Shown: one piece after another, positions 1 to 12,476 of the stretch
Numbering within the stretch: the stretch's first letter is position 1
Layout: each line of letters begins with the position of its first letter
Assembly (NCBI GenBank): GCA_000149265.1
Contig: CH003099.1
Coordinates: forward strand, 651,783 to 715,782
Length of the DNA stretch: 64,000 nt
Source: Ciona savignyi
Taxonomy: Eukaryota; Chordata; Ascidiacea; Phlebobranchia; Cionidae
Reading direction: 5' to 3'
Position numbers and translations under genes: made by a program
The notes under the pieces: model-generated
Seen by the model: the letters and a program-made list of their open reading frames with translations, nothing else
What the model was told of the DNA's origin: nothing
The model's database searches: none

Positions 1-62
1 TTTTAAACTAAAGCAGAATTAACTTTGCAATAAACCGAAGCAGAATTAGAAGCAGGACTTAC

Positions 63-3000
63 ATTTCAACGCTGCTTTAACAGCCCCAACATGCGCCCTG
101 CCGGATTCTGCTGCCTTGGTGTGTCTTTCCCCGTGAGATAGATCCCTCAGAACAGCATAGTTCTCTGTGTCGCCCTCGTTCAGCATGAACTCAATTGGAT
201 TGGCCACGGCTGTACGTGTGCACTGTGGCGTGACAAGAATTGCTTTGACGCGACCGAAGCGTGGGTCTTTGGAGGCGTCGATGTTTTCAAACTTGTCACT
301 TAACAGTTTGACGTCTGGGTAGAATCGTAAATTTTTAGTTTAGTTTAGTTTAAGGTTATTTTTTTGCTCCTTCGTTACAATAAAGAAGAATAGATCAAAT
401 ATTTCCAGTTAAAGAGACGGAATAAAACTGCAAAACTACAATAGTTAAAACATGTCAGTGAATGACACATTACAAATTAGGGGAAAATATTGCAAAATTG
501 CAATAATTGCAATAACACTACCGGTATCGCTAGTTAATTTAAAATTAACAATATCGAAATAACGAATGATTAAATAAGGATGTATTAGCCCTTACCACAT
601 TCAACAGCTTTGTTGTAAAATATAAAGCAAATTGCCAATAATTACGCATTCACAAAAATTTCTACAGGAACATGATGCAGATGTACAGGCGGCAAAGGGT
701 AAAATATGTCAACGCACAATAATCCAGTGACATTTTGGGGCAACGCTAAAAGGAGGGAAAGCAAGAAGGAGAGAAACTGCTTACCAAAACTATGGAAATT
801 AATTTTATCCCTTTCCTAAACACTAATCTACACCCCAGAACTAACCCGAACTCTAACCCCATGTTTAAAACTAACTCTAATGCCGTAATTTTCATTCTTA
901 GGGTGCAGTTTCCTTCTATTGCTCCTTCCCGTTTTCCCTCTTTTTAGTTTTCCCCACTGGGAAGGTGTGCAGAGGTACAAAAAATATACTTTTTAATCCC
1001 ATAGTCTTGATGATGGTGTTCAATTTCTCTCGATGAGCATCATTGCGAACTCCGCATGCGAACACCGTCGGTCGATGCAGCTCTTCTTCCTGCCCGTCAT
1101 TGGGAAGAGCGCTTCCGTAGTGGTTGACGGCGCTACCGTACATAAGTGCTCTCGCTTCGAATCGCTTCTTTGAAACCCTGGGTTAAGAATAACGGTGACT
1201 GCACAATGTTGTACATATCAGAAAATTAAAAAAATAAGAATTGTTAGAAAGTTACTAAGTGGAAAATTACTGCCAATAGACCAGTATTAGAAAATAACCA
1301 AGGTTATTGTTTAAGCTAGTTATGTGAAAATGTACCAAAAAATAAAAATGATTTATTGTAAAAACATGAATATCCTATTTTATCCGTACTTATGAAGCAG
1401 CACGGCCAAATGAGCAGTTGTATAACCAGATGCCACATCAGAGTGAATGAGATCACATTCATCATCCTCAGAGAGCAAAGCTGCTACTGCCTGTGCAGCT
1501 AAACTGCTTGTTTTGTCCTAGAAAAACAACAACATTGTGGTGAAAAAATAATTACATGTTTCGTTTTAGTTTATTTTTTGTTTTAACGATGAAAACACGA
1601 AGCAGGACCTTTAATAAAAATTTGGAAAACAAGAAAAAACGACAGTCGTTAGAACACCTCTAAAAACCAATCATTTATCAAGTTTCGGTATAATTAGACG
1701 ATGGACGTGGTCGCTAAACCCCCCCCCCCCCCCCCAAAAAAAAAAATAAATAAAAATGAAAAAATAAAAGTTTATATAAATTACACAAAGCCTCGAGAAA
1801 AGTGTGAGGTAAAGTGACCCGGGCAAATGTATAGTAGAATATGTTTTATTATTCGGGATAACAATGGTTATATTAAAGGAAAATTATCAATTGACAAAAT
1901 ATCTCGAAAACTTTAAAGTTTCGATTAGTTCAAACAACAGGTGGTGGAAAATATGCTTGCTGTATAATAGGATATTCTTTATTACACGAATTAACAATAG
2001 CCATTATAGAGGGAAATTATCAATTGATAGATTACCAAGAAAATATTTAAATTTCAATTGGTTGACACAGTGTTGCTATGAAAATAGTCAAATAAAAAAT
2101 ATTCACTATTATCTGAGATAACAATAACCAATATAAAGGGAGAATTGTCCAGTGACAGATTACCAAGAAAATAGCTTTAACAGTATGGCAGTAAAAAGTA
2201 ATATATGACAGGATAATTATTATTTAACAGATTACTTTGTGACAACAAATCGGTATATGGAACAGTTTTAATGTTAGGAAAGTCCTTATACTAATTAGTT
2301 ATTCTTGCATAAATAATATTGATTGCCCATGACTGTACTATGAGCACATAATTTCCCAATGGTAGAATCACAAATTAGTTCCGAATTATTTTCATTTCGA
2401 ATGGAATTCGAATCTTGAATCAAGAATGAACATCCCTATTCAAATGCGTAAAATATTTCTTTAAATTTGGAACATTTTATTTCAACCTGGAATCGTCAAA
2501 ACTTGCATTATTTCTTAAATATTTAAATATTGAAACCAGGATCATACCAACAAAGCCATCTTTATGCCTTTGACTTCACACAAGACCAATAAAATAACAA
2601 GCGATACATTCGACAATGGATGGACATGTCCACTCAATCATACATTATTAGATGGACAATTTATGTTGTTTTGTTTAAAGTTCTTTACATATTATCAAAT
2701 CGAATTCTGTTTGTCCATGTAGAAATTTTCATTCTTTTCTGCACGAAATAAATTGTACCACAAAATGTCCATAAAATAAGAAGAAAAAAAAATCAACAGT
2801 GAAATGAAAATGTGTTGCTTTTGGAATCTAAGGGAGTACATGAATACTATTTGTACTGACACATGTCCCAGCTTATGACACACTGTCAGCTTGTTTTTCT
2901 AGTAGCTTCTCCATGTTGTGTTTATTCAGTGTATTTCCCATTTCCATGTCACAATGCTCTCTGTTTAGATTGCTGCTCAACCACTACATTGTAATGTGAA

Positions 3001-6000
3001 ACATAATAACCACAAAGACAGATTCATCGTACCATTCAGCCTCTCTAACCTATTCTACCCAGATAACATTACAATGGCTATAATGACGTATTAATGGTTT
3101 GTGATTGTAAGGACATTATAGAATAGCTGTAGTGTGGTCAATTCAACCATACAGTTATTATGGAAAAGATAATAAATATGTTTTTTTCACAATCGTTATA
3201 GAATTCATGTAGCCAATAGGTTAAAGTGATAACAGAGTTGTTATGATGATTCTTACTCAAGAAGTTGTTATTTAGACGAATCTGAACATAATACTTTAGC
3301 CCAGCGGTTCCCAAACTGGGCGCTGCAGCGCCCTGGGGAGCCGCGAGACTTTGCCAGGGACGCCACGAAAGCATGCAAGTTGCTGCATTTATTATAATAT
3401 TGTTTTCTCACAAAAAAATAACAGTACATGTGTTAGTTGAAGATGTAGGAGACGGGTGTGCAACCCAATAAAGTAATCGTTTTACTTGTTAAAAATCCAT
3501 TGTTTGGTGTTAGTTGCCACTATTTGCTGACTAGCGTTGCATTGTTTTCGAATAATGGTTTGTCAAATAACTGCTTTGCATTAATTGACTGTTCGTCACT
3601 TCAGTGAATAGTTTTGAAGAGTTTGAATGGTTATCCAAATGCGTGCTAGTCTGGATATACAATGTATAATACTTGCAGTTTGAAAATTTTGGCTTTATGA
3701 GGGAGCCGCACGGTTTTATAAGTTTTACAAAAGGCACCAACAAAAGTTTGGGAACCACTGCTTTAGACAAATAACAAAGCCAACACATATATATATCTGT
3801 ATCACAATCGGTACATTTTTTTCTTAAAAATTTAAATTTCCTTTAATTGTCAGAGTAATAAAATAAGAAAACATAATGAAAATAAAAACATAAAAAATTA
3901 AACAAATCTTTAAGTTAAAATATCATTTTTTATAAATTTGATTTTTATCCTGATTGTCATAAATTCAATAAAAGTCAAAAAATCAATAAAAACCTTGTAT
4001 TATATGGAATATTAAAATTTCCTTTCTGTTAAGATTCCACGGCAGTTATGTGTACTCACATTGGGCAAATCAAATCATGTTCAAACCACCAATAATAGTG
4101 AGTTAATATTGACTTAAGATTTTGAGACGCCAATCTCTTGTATTTGCTGTGTGGTTATCAAGCCAAGCCTGTTGGCCCACAGGAATATGCCTCAAACAAC
4201 TGTTGACCTAATGTTTACCACTTTTTATGGCTTATCAGAACCAAGTTTACAAGACACTTAAACTAAGTTGTTACATGTAAAACATCACTGTTCACTTGTA
4301 CTTGTACATACACAATCGGTTAAAAATCGATGTTTGATTTGACCGTTTTTACTGATTCCAAATGTCTTACAGTTATATATTCACATGTTGAAATAGCATA
4401 AACCCAAACTTCTCCCCTATTCTAGGCAATTCATAAATAAAGTCTTTACAATATTTAGTTTTACTGCTAAAAGCTATGGAAAAAATAAAATTGTAATGGT
4501 ATGAGTTAAGATGTTACCGGATTTTATTAATATAAAAAACAAATACAAAATCTTATAAATAACTTATAAAGTCAAGTTCCATATTGTAGGAAAAATAGAA
4601 ATATTTTGTAAGATATTATTGTTAATTATTAATTTATTGATCAAAATTTGAGTGGACGGTACCAGTATTACTTTTAACCTGGGAAAACTAAAAGGAAAAG
4701 GGAAGGAGGGAAACTGCACACTAAAATAAAGATTAGGGCATGAGAGTTTTAAAATGGGATTGGAGTTAGGTTTATTTCTGAGGTTGAGATTAGTGATTAG
4801 GGCCGGGTTTAAATTAGTTTCCCCAATTTTACTGTGTAGTTTTCCTTCTTTTCTCTTTCCCACCATTTAGTGCTGCCCCTTTTAAACAGAAAGCATCCAA
4901 CTTAATTACCTGCAAAACAAGGTCCATCTCCTCAACAATGTCCAGGCACTTCAAGGCTTCCTTCTGGTCGCCCGGAAACAACAACACGTCCTCGCAATGC
5001 TGATCACGGAGGAAAAACTTGCCTCTAGGAGGCAGTAGAGCTGCCCCGTTGTACAAGAATTCCTCGTAGTTGTTTCTTATCAGTTCCTCGATCACTTTTT
5101 CGATGTTAAAAGCGAGGGGTGGGATATTGCCAGAGAAATTAATAAAATGAAAAAAGTTTTAATCATTGAGGGCAAGAAAGGACAAGCCTAACCACATAAT
5201 AAATGTGGTACTTAGTAAAAAAATATATTTTTAAACATTCCGATAATATTATTAAATATATATATATAATTACCTTGTTTTAGCTGTATTAACCCATGCA
5301 TACTGTGGCAAAGTGGAAGCACATTTCTCCTGTTGGCGAACCGATTCTGGAAGCACGTAGTCAATTGAAAGCGACTGGTTTTTGACCTGAAACAATATTG
5401 CTTTGTTGTTAGGAACTTTATATAAGAAATGGAATTTGGTTGGGAATAGAGAACAAATTATGGTTTTGATCAAAATAAAAACTTGTATGTCGACACTGTT
5501 AATAGTAAGTGCATTGTGTTACTATCCAGGTTATAATCAGGATAGGATATTAATGTTTATCCCCGTGAATGGGAAAACCAAGGAGGTTATCACACAGGCA
5601 ATCGTCAGATCACCTCGCGCCCATTGTCGGGTCACCGGAGCTATTGCGGTGTGTTGTGTATCAGCCATTCGCGCCCCCTTTCCATCTCAACACATGACTT
5701 ACAATAGAGGACTTATTAACGCTGGTGTTGAATACTACAAACCACAGTAGATTTCTCGGAATCTAATTTTGTTATTCATTAAAATTTAGGGATTTCCAAA
5801 AACATCTTAGAACTTTGTGGTTTATTGTTGCTTTGTTACTCCTTTCATCCTTGTGTAAACAAAGATGAGTCAAACAATGGAATGTCCATTGACCACAGTA
5901 GCCAAGTAGTGCTCAGCAAGACATTAGGAGGCTTATCTGAGTTTGAAGTGGCTTACAACACTTTCAAAACCACAAACAATCGCTACAATGGCGTCACAAT

Positions 6001-8519
6001 GTTGGCTTAGTGACATCAAGAAACGCTTCAAAAATCACATCAACCAGCTTTAAAATGTCCAAAAATATTTAACATTTTTAAAGGATTGGATAGGATATTC
6101 ATGTTTATCCCTGTAAATGGGAAAACCAAGGGGGTTAACACACGGATCACCTCACGGCCACCGTGGGGTTACCGGAGCTATTGCAATGTGTTGTGTATGA
6201 TACATACATTCCTTCAATTTGATAGAACCCAATAATCCGCTTGATTCAGACAATGTCCGTTAAGTGCCTTGACCAAGGACACAGACCAGTTTCGAACCTG
6301 CAACCATTTAGTTGAAAGGCATCGCACTAAACCACCAGACTAACCGGTCGGACAAAAATGCCTGATTTACCCTACATCTGGCCAGAGCAGCGGCAAGTCG
6401 AATTCTATGGCCCATTAAATTCTGTTCGACCTCTGCCACTTCTTTGTTTACAGCTTCACCTATTATCTGGCATTTTGGCGTCCACTTTCGATTTTGGAAG
6501 TCAAATAACATGACCACCACCAGTGCTGTGGTGTCATCCGCCTTAAAAATAAAATAAAATTTTTAGAATTCATGTGCGATGCTTGCCGACTAGCTTACTG
6601 TAGAAAATTAAAACAATAAACTTGTGGTTCTACAGCACCTACAATGGCTATAAAAAATAAAATCACATTTTTAGAATTCGTACAAAAGCAGGCTAAAAAC
6701 CGCTTTACTTACAGTGGGATAGGAAAAGAAATAGCCACTGTCTGAGAGAATGTCTTCTAACAACTCTTGGTCTGTATAAAGGAACAGAATAAACTTTTCA
6801 ACCCACCACAATCCTTAAAATTTCAAGCAAACAACTTACATTTCAATGTCTCATACGCAAGCTCATACGCTTGTCTTTTAACTTTTGGGGATGGAAAAGT
6901 GAGTGCAGCATCCGATTTCAAGATCCCGTATTGCACCAGACTTTCCCCAGAAATTTTCCTGATTGCGAGTCGCTCGAATATATCAGCAGCACACTGGTAG
7001 ACTTGCTGCTGGTAACCATAGTGACCACCAGAAAGGAAATCGGGAATGCTCCGCGCTCGTCGCTGGTGCTGCGGATCAGAAGAAAAAAATTGGTTTTAAC
7101 GACAAAGTTTATATAGGATAGGATGGGATATTCATGTTTATCCCTGGGAAAACCAAGGGGGTTAACACACGGGCAATCGTCAGATCACCTCGCGCCCATC
7201 GTCGGGTTACCGGAGCTATTGCAGTGTGTTGTATATGATAGACATGTTCCTTCAATTTGGTAGAACCCATTAATCCGCTGGGTTCAGGCAATATCCGTAA
7301 AGTGCCTTGCCCAAGGGCACAACCGACTAGCTAACGATCAGTATCGCACATGCAACCTTTCGATTGAAAGGCGACGCAATTAACCGTCAGACTAACCAAC
7401 CGGACATATTTTTATTCACAGAATCATGTGAATAACCTTGTTGGTCACATGTTATATAAGGCTAATAAAAAATACTAGTTTGTTTAGAAATAAACAAGAT
7501 AAGAGGAAATAGTACTCGTATATGGGTATTTTTTTTTTAAATTTAAACAAAATTTAAAAACTTAAAAAGTTATACAGATTTTCTGTTACTTGAACTATAA
7601 AAGCTTTATCACCAGTTTTAGAACGACATCTTTTTTGTTTTTTTTAAAAAGCAATGATATTGTTATTATACACAAATACACATAATAGACATTACCTCAG
7701 TTCCTTGCATTGTTATCCAATCTGGCATTTTTCCAAGTGGTGACTTTGTAAACGCAGTGTCACTGTGGTGTTTTCGTGAGTCAGCGAACCAAAACACACC
7801 TGGGCTGGGTTTTTGGCCTGATAGTATACTCGAACTCTGGCTTATAATACGATTCACTACAAGGAAATAGTTTAAAACGATTAATTCAAGGCATTCAATA
7901 GTTAAAAAAATATTATATCAATCATTAGGTCCAGACCATGGCCCTATAGCATAAATTAAAAAAATCCTCTTTTAATATAGACCCTTCATTCAGAAATTTA
8001 ATTTTTCGAATGATTTCTTTCAACTGATCAACAGAATAGGCATGTCATGAGTCCGCCACCAACGTTTTTGTGTTTTAAGTGTCACTTGGGTCCACTCAAG
8101 TGAATCTTAATTACCGACAGGTGAGAGAAAGTGCTTCATAAGCACGTCAATGGCTTAACAAAACAAGCGCATGGTGACCACACTCAAACCACAATTATTG
8201 AAAACACAAAAAATATTTCCAAAAAACAAACCCTGTTTTTTTAAGCTGACTCATAGTCAAGACATGCGTTGATTAGAAAAAAAAGTCTTGAATAATAGCC
8301 AGCGAAAATAAATTCTAAAATTCACCTACAAAAAATATCTTAAATTTAGAATTTCTATTTTACCTTCGTTGTCATTTTTTCCTAGTGATAACGCTGAGCT
8401 TGATGGAGATCGAATTCGACGCCTGAAACAAAAAACAACAATTAATTTCCCGATTCAGGATTTTTATCTAAAGTACTTTATATAATTCATATAACTTACC
8501 CCACAATTAAATCAGGCAT
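63..8519 (-). CDS. NSUN7: NSUN7-like NOL1/NOP2/Sun-domain protein, 5' part of gene
   Basis: This is a member of the RNA m5C methyltransferase family. Eleven exons read on the minus strand: 8519-8500, 8422-8364, 7856-7696, 7068-6840, 6771-6713, 6541-6371, 5386-5274, about 5094-4910, 1517-1390, 1177-990 and 314-63. The gene leaves the window at the left. All junctions except one are GT-AG and phase-consistent. Blocks matching the NSUN7 family include AYELAYETLKYQ, VVVMLFDFQNRKW, LSIDYVLPESV, STLPQYAWVNT, DQHCEDVLLFP, DLVLQDKTSSLAA, PTVFACGVR and ANPIEFMLNEGD. The cysteine of motif IV is kept (TPQC); motif VI lies beyond the window. The start MPDLIVG at 8519 is chosen because its exon ends at a GTAAGT donor in the right phase; the frame is open further upstream, so an earlier start is possible. 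About 520 residues are visible against roughly 700 in vertebrates. The 5274-to-exon-8 junction is unresolved (see findings). The 3.4-kb intron 4909-1518 carries a hAT MITE and a tandem repeat. Confidence 0.88.
1720..1736. repeat. Poly-C tract followed by A-rich run
   Basis: An uninterrupted run of C's is followed directly by an A-rich simple sequence inside the large NSUN7 intron. It is a simple-sequence tract with no visible function. Its exact length in the assembly may be unreliable. Confidence 0.9.
1846..2175. repeat. Diverged tandem repeat, about 130-bp period, three units
   Basis: Three related stretches start near 1850, 1978 and 2105. Each has the order: ATAACAAT-like start, then RATTATCAATTGA-like core (changed to AATTGTCCAGTGA in the third), then ATTACCAAGAAAAT. 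Spacing is about 130 bp. It lies inside the NSUN7 intron and encodes nothing convincing. Confidence 0.7.
3302..3760. mobile_element. Non-autonomous hAT element (MITE), CAGCGGTTCCCAAAC ends
   Basis: The left end is CAGCGGTTCCCAAAC and the right end is GTTTGGGAACCACTG, so the terminal inverted repeats differ at one base. The flanks CTTTAGCC (3294-3301) and CTTTAGAC (3761-3768) look like an 8-bp target duplication with one later change. The interior has no open reading frame of note. A close relative sits at 40911-41397. Ends and 8-bp duplication fit the hAT superfamily. The insertion lies in an NSUN7 intron. Confidence 0.85.
5541..5670 (-). mobile_element. tRNA-derived SINE, 3' part only
   Basis: This matches the 3' half of the SINE family seen whole at 6083-6353: the ATCCT-type tail and the segment containing the plus-strand words GGGAAAACCAAGG and CACCTCGCGCCCA. 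Homology stops near the word GTGTGTTGTGTAT, so the tRNA-like head is missing. It lies in the intron between NSUN7 exons 6 and 7. Confidence 0.75.
6083..6353 (-). mobile_element. tRNA-derived SINE, near full length
   Basis: Read on the minus strand, the element starts at GTCCGACCGGTTAGTCTGG, which fits a tRNA-type A box. It then has a B-box-like GGTTCGAAACTGG, a central domain, and a short tail of repeated ATCC(T). It lies in an NSUN7 intron next to exon 6. It is one of more than a dozen copies in the window and is used here as a reference for the family. Confidence 0.82.
7115..7405 (-). mobile_element. tRNA-derived SINE, near full length
   Basis: Same family and orientation as the copy at 6083. 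The minus-strand head carries the A-box-like TTAGTCTGACGG, then the stem-like CGCCTTTCAATCGAAAGG, and it ends in CCCATCCTATCCTAT. It lies between NSUN7 exons 3 and 4. Confidence 0.82.
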
Positions 8520-9917
8520 TGTGCAAAACACGTGCTTTTGGTATGTTAATAAAAATGTTCTAAAATTCTTATCTGAATTTCTAGGATTGATATGAAAGCA
8601 TAAATCAATACAAATTCCTTCAACTATAAACCTTCTAGGCTGAAGACTGCGGCTGCTCTGCCTCCTCGCCGTCTTCATTTTTTTCTGATTTTTTTTCTGT
8701 GAGTAAAATATCTGAACTAATACATAAACACATGACTCGCAACACATCCAAAATTTAACATTGAAGGAGGCTGCCTTGTGCTTGAGACTATTTGTATTTC
8801 TTACTGTCTAGTTTATAAAACATAATTGTTCTTTTAACAAGATCTTGTGCGTGCAACAAAATTTGCATGTGCATTCATGTTGTTTTTTAATTTTTAACTA
8901 TTTTTTTTTAAATTTTACAGATGTTTTTATTTTATTTTTTTAGCTTGCATTTTTGTATGTACATGTGTGATGCTTGCCAGACTTGCTTAATGTAAAATAT
9001 TTAAAACAATAAACTTGTGGTTCTACAGCACCTACAATACCAGTTGCTAAAACATAATAAGTCACAATCAACTCTTCTAATCTGTTTTAGTCATTCTGTT
9101 ATTCAACTTTTATATCTAGGTTATCAATTGCCTAAACACTGGAATCAATACAATTGTGAAAATAACACGTAACTTGATATTATTGAGTACGTCAGTAAAA
9201 CTATAACAGTTAGTCATTCATAAAATCAAATACGAGCTTCATTCAGAAACAAAAAAACAATAAACCAGATGGTAATTTAATACTAGTGCTTACGCGGTTA
9301 CGGGAGAACAACGATTATGTAAGGTTCTGATATTAAATTACCGCAATCAATCATCACACGTGCGCAGGCTACGAGTAACTATTGGGAAATTTTAAACATC
9401 AAAAACGTGCACATCTTACCAAATTATCGTATATTTGTCGATTGATCCACCTTGTCTTTATTCAGTACGACGAATAATATCGACAACGGTACTGACAGAT
9501 AGGAGAACGTTCTCTTTTATCTTAAATTCCTATGTCTGCGGCTCTTCGGCGCTGCTCTGTGTAATAAAGCACCGCAACATGCTTGGAATTGTTTGCATAA
9601 TATAATTTCTGTAAATCTCAGCTGTAAAATAAAACAAACGTACTGGTATACATGGAGAACTTTGTTAATTAAATTGTATAGCCTTACCGTATCAAAAAAG
9701 ACACCATCTAATGCAAAAATATGCATTGAAAATTCGCGATGATCGAGCGTAGGTTCTCCTTGACAACAAGTGACGTAATGAATAATTTAAACCCCCAGTG
9801 AATAAATAGTGTACTACTTGTTAAAATGTAGCGTACTGTCAAAATGTAGCGTATAAATAATAATAATCTGAGCGGATCGTAATTATTTTTTACACAAATA
9901 CAACCTATCGGAACGTA
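8520..9917. other. Upstream region of NSUN7; no gene seen
   Basis: AT-rich spacer with long T and A runs. The frame of NSUN7 exon 1 stays open to about 8747 but shows no convincing extra coding sequence. A short direct duplication of AAAATGTAGCGTA occurs near 9823-9850, followed by a TATAAATA-like word. I see no RNA gene and no intact repeat element. Confidence 0.5.
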
Positions 9918-10473
9918 TCATTCAGAACTAAAATACAGCCAAAGGTCGCCATCATGCGGTTTTAAAATACATTTGCCGCCCAAATCTTGTGGATTTGGCA
10001 AAGTGTCAGTATGTATGACACTGCTATTGGTTCCAGGATTTAGGCATTTTCGGACAACTCTAAGAAAATTACCACCGTTAGACGAAATGATTCTCTTTAT
10101 TTTCATTTTGCTCCACGTTTTGAATGTGCACTGGGAGTTTTCGTATGACGTTGGACCAACGCGGATATTACTAAAGTTCCGACCGAATAGATTGATAGGC
10201 AATTGCTTATTCTTTCCGCTGAGAGGTTTAAGATTATTCGAATCTAGTCACTAGCTAAACGGCTGTGCTCTTGGGAAAGCACTTCGTGGATATCGCCTGA
10301 ACCCAGAAGAATAATTAATGTGTAGAACTAAAAACGCTGGCACGGCTTAATAATATAGAACACACAGCAATACCTTTAACAACTGGACCATGGGTGAGAG
10401 GTATCGGACAGAAACCGTAGATAAATCCACCAGCGTGATTTCCTACTCGGCAGGATACAAATGACACGCTCAT
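9918..10473 (-). CDS. Hypothetical two-exon protein (about 141 aa)
   Basis: Unrecognised. The model has exon 1 at 10473-10374, starting MSVSFVSCRVGNHAGG and ending in phase 1 before GTATTG, and exon 2 at 10243-9918, after an AG acceptor. Exon 2 reads in phase through KPLSGKNKQLP and CTFKTWSKMKIK to a stop after LWLYFSSE. There is no clear signal peptide, membrane segment or known motif; the protein is basic with scattered cysteines. The intron and the first codons of exon 2 overlap a degenerate plus-strand SINE (10203-10312), so the acceptor would be SINE-derived. The agreement of phase and splice signals is the only support. It could be a chance open frame. Confidence 0.3.
10203..10312 (+). 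mobile_element. Degenerate tRNA-derived SINE fragment
   Basis: Plus-strand sequence matches the SINE sense strand from the tRNA anticodon-arm region through the central domain: TATTCGAATC (B-box-like), CACTAGCTAAACGGCTGTGC, GCCTGAACCCAG. It is the opposite orientation to most copies and is clearly older. It lies inside the hypothetical two-exon gene. Confidence 0.65.
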
Positions 10474-11501
10474 CAATTAAGACAAGAACACGCTTTCAAG
10501 TTTTATGCACGGTTTTTAACTAAAACCAAATAGCTTGACGGGTTAGAAATAGTCGCCATAAAAGGACAATTTGTGTAAGGTCTGCCAGCCCACAACTATT
10601 GAATTTGTCGGGGTTAAGTTGCAGTAGTCCATTGTAAGATAATTCTCCAGCTTTGTCAAACAAACGATTTCCTACTTTTACAGATTAAAGTTGTTAAACG
10701 GAATACTTCCTGTGAGTAACATATGGGAGCTTAAGACTCTCATTTTGTAGACGTAATAAGCAACACAGTTTAACCTACACAATGCCGTAAATCTAACACA
10801 TAAACAACAAAAAAATCCTCGAAAAATTTAAATTACTTTTATTACTACATATAATGAATGTCAAAGTGGCGTTCTTAAAGCGGTGGCGTGTAAATAGAGG
10901 TTCTACGGTATATTAAAACGGATTCTAATTCTAATTGATTCACGCCACAGTTTCCCGTTAGTAATAGTTAAATTGCCTAGACCATGTATTAATCCGCTAA
11001 CCCTTTGGGAACGCTGTACAAAACAGATGGCAACCTATCGGAACAGATGTCCAACTCCACGACTATCCAGTACACATTTATTTGTATGCGATACTAAACT
11101 AACGAAATGGAATACAACAGAACAACCAATAGAACAAGATTGCACACGTTTGGCTCGAATGAATCACCAATTTACACAATTTTTTTCGAACTTGTAATGC
11201 AGTACTATCTATGCATAATATTAGAACAACATTTAAAATAGATAACCTTTCAACAAAATAATGCATCATGCGAATTAGTTTTGCTTTTCAACAAAGCAAT
11301 ATTCAGATGATATGTATATATATATTTCTAAAGAGAAAAGACATTAATAAGTTAAGTAGCAATCTTATATCTTGAGTGTTTTCTGGGGAAATTAAAAACG
11401 GTTGCCATTACAGCCAATTTGATTTAAAATCCAGTGCAAGAGATGAGAATAAAGCGGTTTCTTTAGAAATTGATTGTTTGAGGCTGTCCAGCAATATGAA
11501 A
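10474..11501. other. Spacer downstream of the V-ATPase proteolipid gene; no gene seen
   Basis: This holds the 3' flank of the minus-strand V-ATPase gene. An AATAAA-type signal on the minus strand occurs near 11075. A 74-codon plus-strand frame at 10973-11197 has no supporting features. No repeat family is recognised. Confidence 0.5.
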
Positions 11502-12476
11502 TTAGCCTCCTTTGACAACAAGGACAAGAGCTGTGATGAGGCCGTACAAACCCAATACTTCGGCGAAAATCAGAATGAGAATCATACCTGTAATACGGAA
11601 TACCCAGGTTTACAATACATTTGTATCTAGGTCCTGTACAAGCAATGAAACATACCAACAAACAGTTTCGGTTGCTGTGCTGTGCCCCTTACACCAGCGT
11701 CACCGACTATTCCAATAGCAACTCCTGCCGCTAAACCTGACAACCCCACACTTAAACCAGCACCAAGATGTAGAAATGCCCTGAAATATAAAATTTCTAT
11801 TTTAAAGCAAAACAATTTGCATTAAAGTTTCTAATTGACCAAACCAGGCTGCATACTTTTCTTTATATTGGTCAATTTGTTTACTAAGCAAGGTTCTACA
11901 CAAAAATAATTGGACCTTCCTGTAATTCTTCATATATTAGTTTTTTTTGTTTTTTTTTATAAATGTAATACAAAACCTATAGAAAATTACGTTTGATTAC
12001 CAATTTACTTACATAAATGCAGTCATTTTTGGATTCATCTTTTGTGAAATAAGGACTGCAATTACAACGCCGTAAATGGCAACAATACCAGCCATGACAA
12101 CTGGCACAACAGATTTCATAATAAGTTCTGGACGCATTACACTCATAGCTGCAATTCCTGTTCCGGATTTTGCTGTCCCATATGCTGCACCAATGGCTGC
12201 AAAAAATGCTCAATATTAACCATGATTTTTTTTAAATGATTGATTAATGAATTGCGAACTTGAATATATATATTGTTTTATTTTAAATCGATTTTTTTCC
12301 AAAAATAAGGCAAGATGTATAGTTGGTGATAGTCCTCTGTAAATACCATTGACATCACAGGATATTTAAAACATGAAGTGTAAGTTACTTTGTAACAACT
12401 TACCGCTAAAAACCATAGCTGATGCTGCTCCCATTGAACTGAAGAAAGCTGCATATTCTGGACCTGCGGCCGCCAT
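11502..12476 (-). CDS. ATP6V0C: V-type proton ATPase 16-kDa proteolipid subunit c
   Basis: This is the c-ring subunit of the membrane Vo sector, which carries protons across lysosomal, endosomal and plasma membranes. Four exons on the minus strand, 12476-12404, 12196-12013, 11780-11656 and 11587-11502, join in phase to exactly 155 residues, the usual family length. Landmarks: start [20 protein letters not shown], then [20 protein letters not shown] (end of helix 1 and loop), [20 protein letters not shown] (helix 2), [20 protein letters not shown] (helix 3), [17 protein letters not shown], and [20 protein letters not shown] (helix 4). The essential proton-carrying glutamate is about Glu137, in FAEVLG. 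All introns are GT-AG. The gene looks intact and functional. Likely control through E-box/CLEAR-like sites upstream is listed separately. Confidence 0.97.

Noticed and set aside
5403-5750. 115-codon plus-strand frame in an NSUN7 intron
   Set aside because: Runs through a SINE copy; similar frames recur in other SINE copies.
10973-11197. 74-codon plus-strand frame downstream of the V-ATPase gene
   Set aside because: No motif, splice partner or codon signal; a frame of this length is expected by chance.
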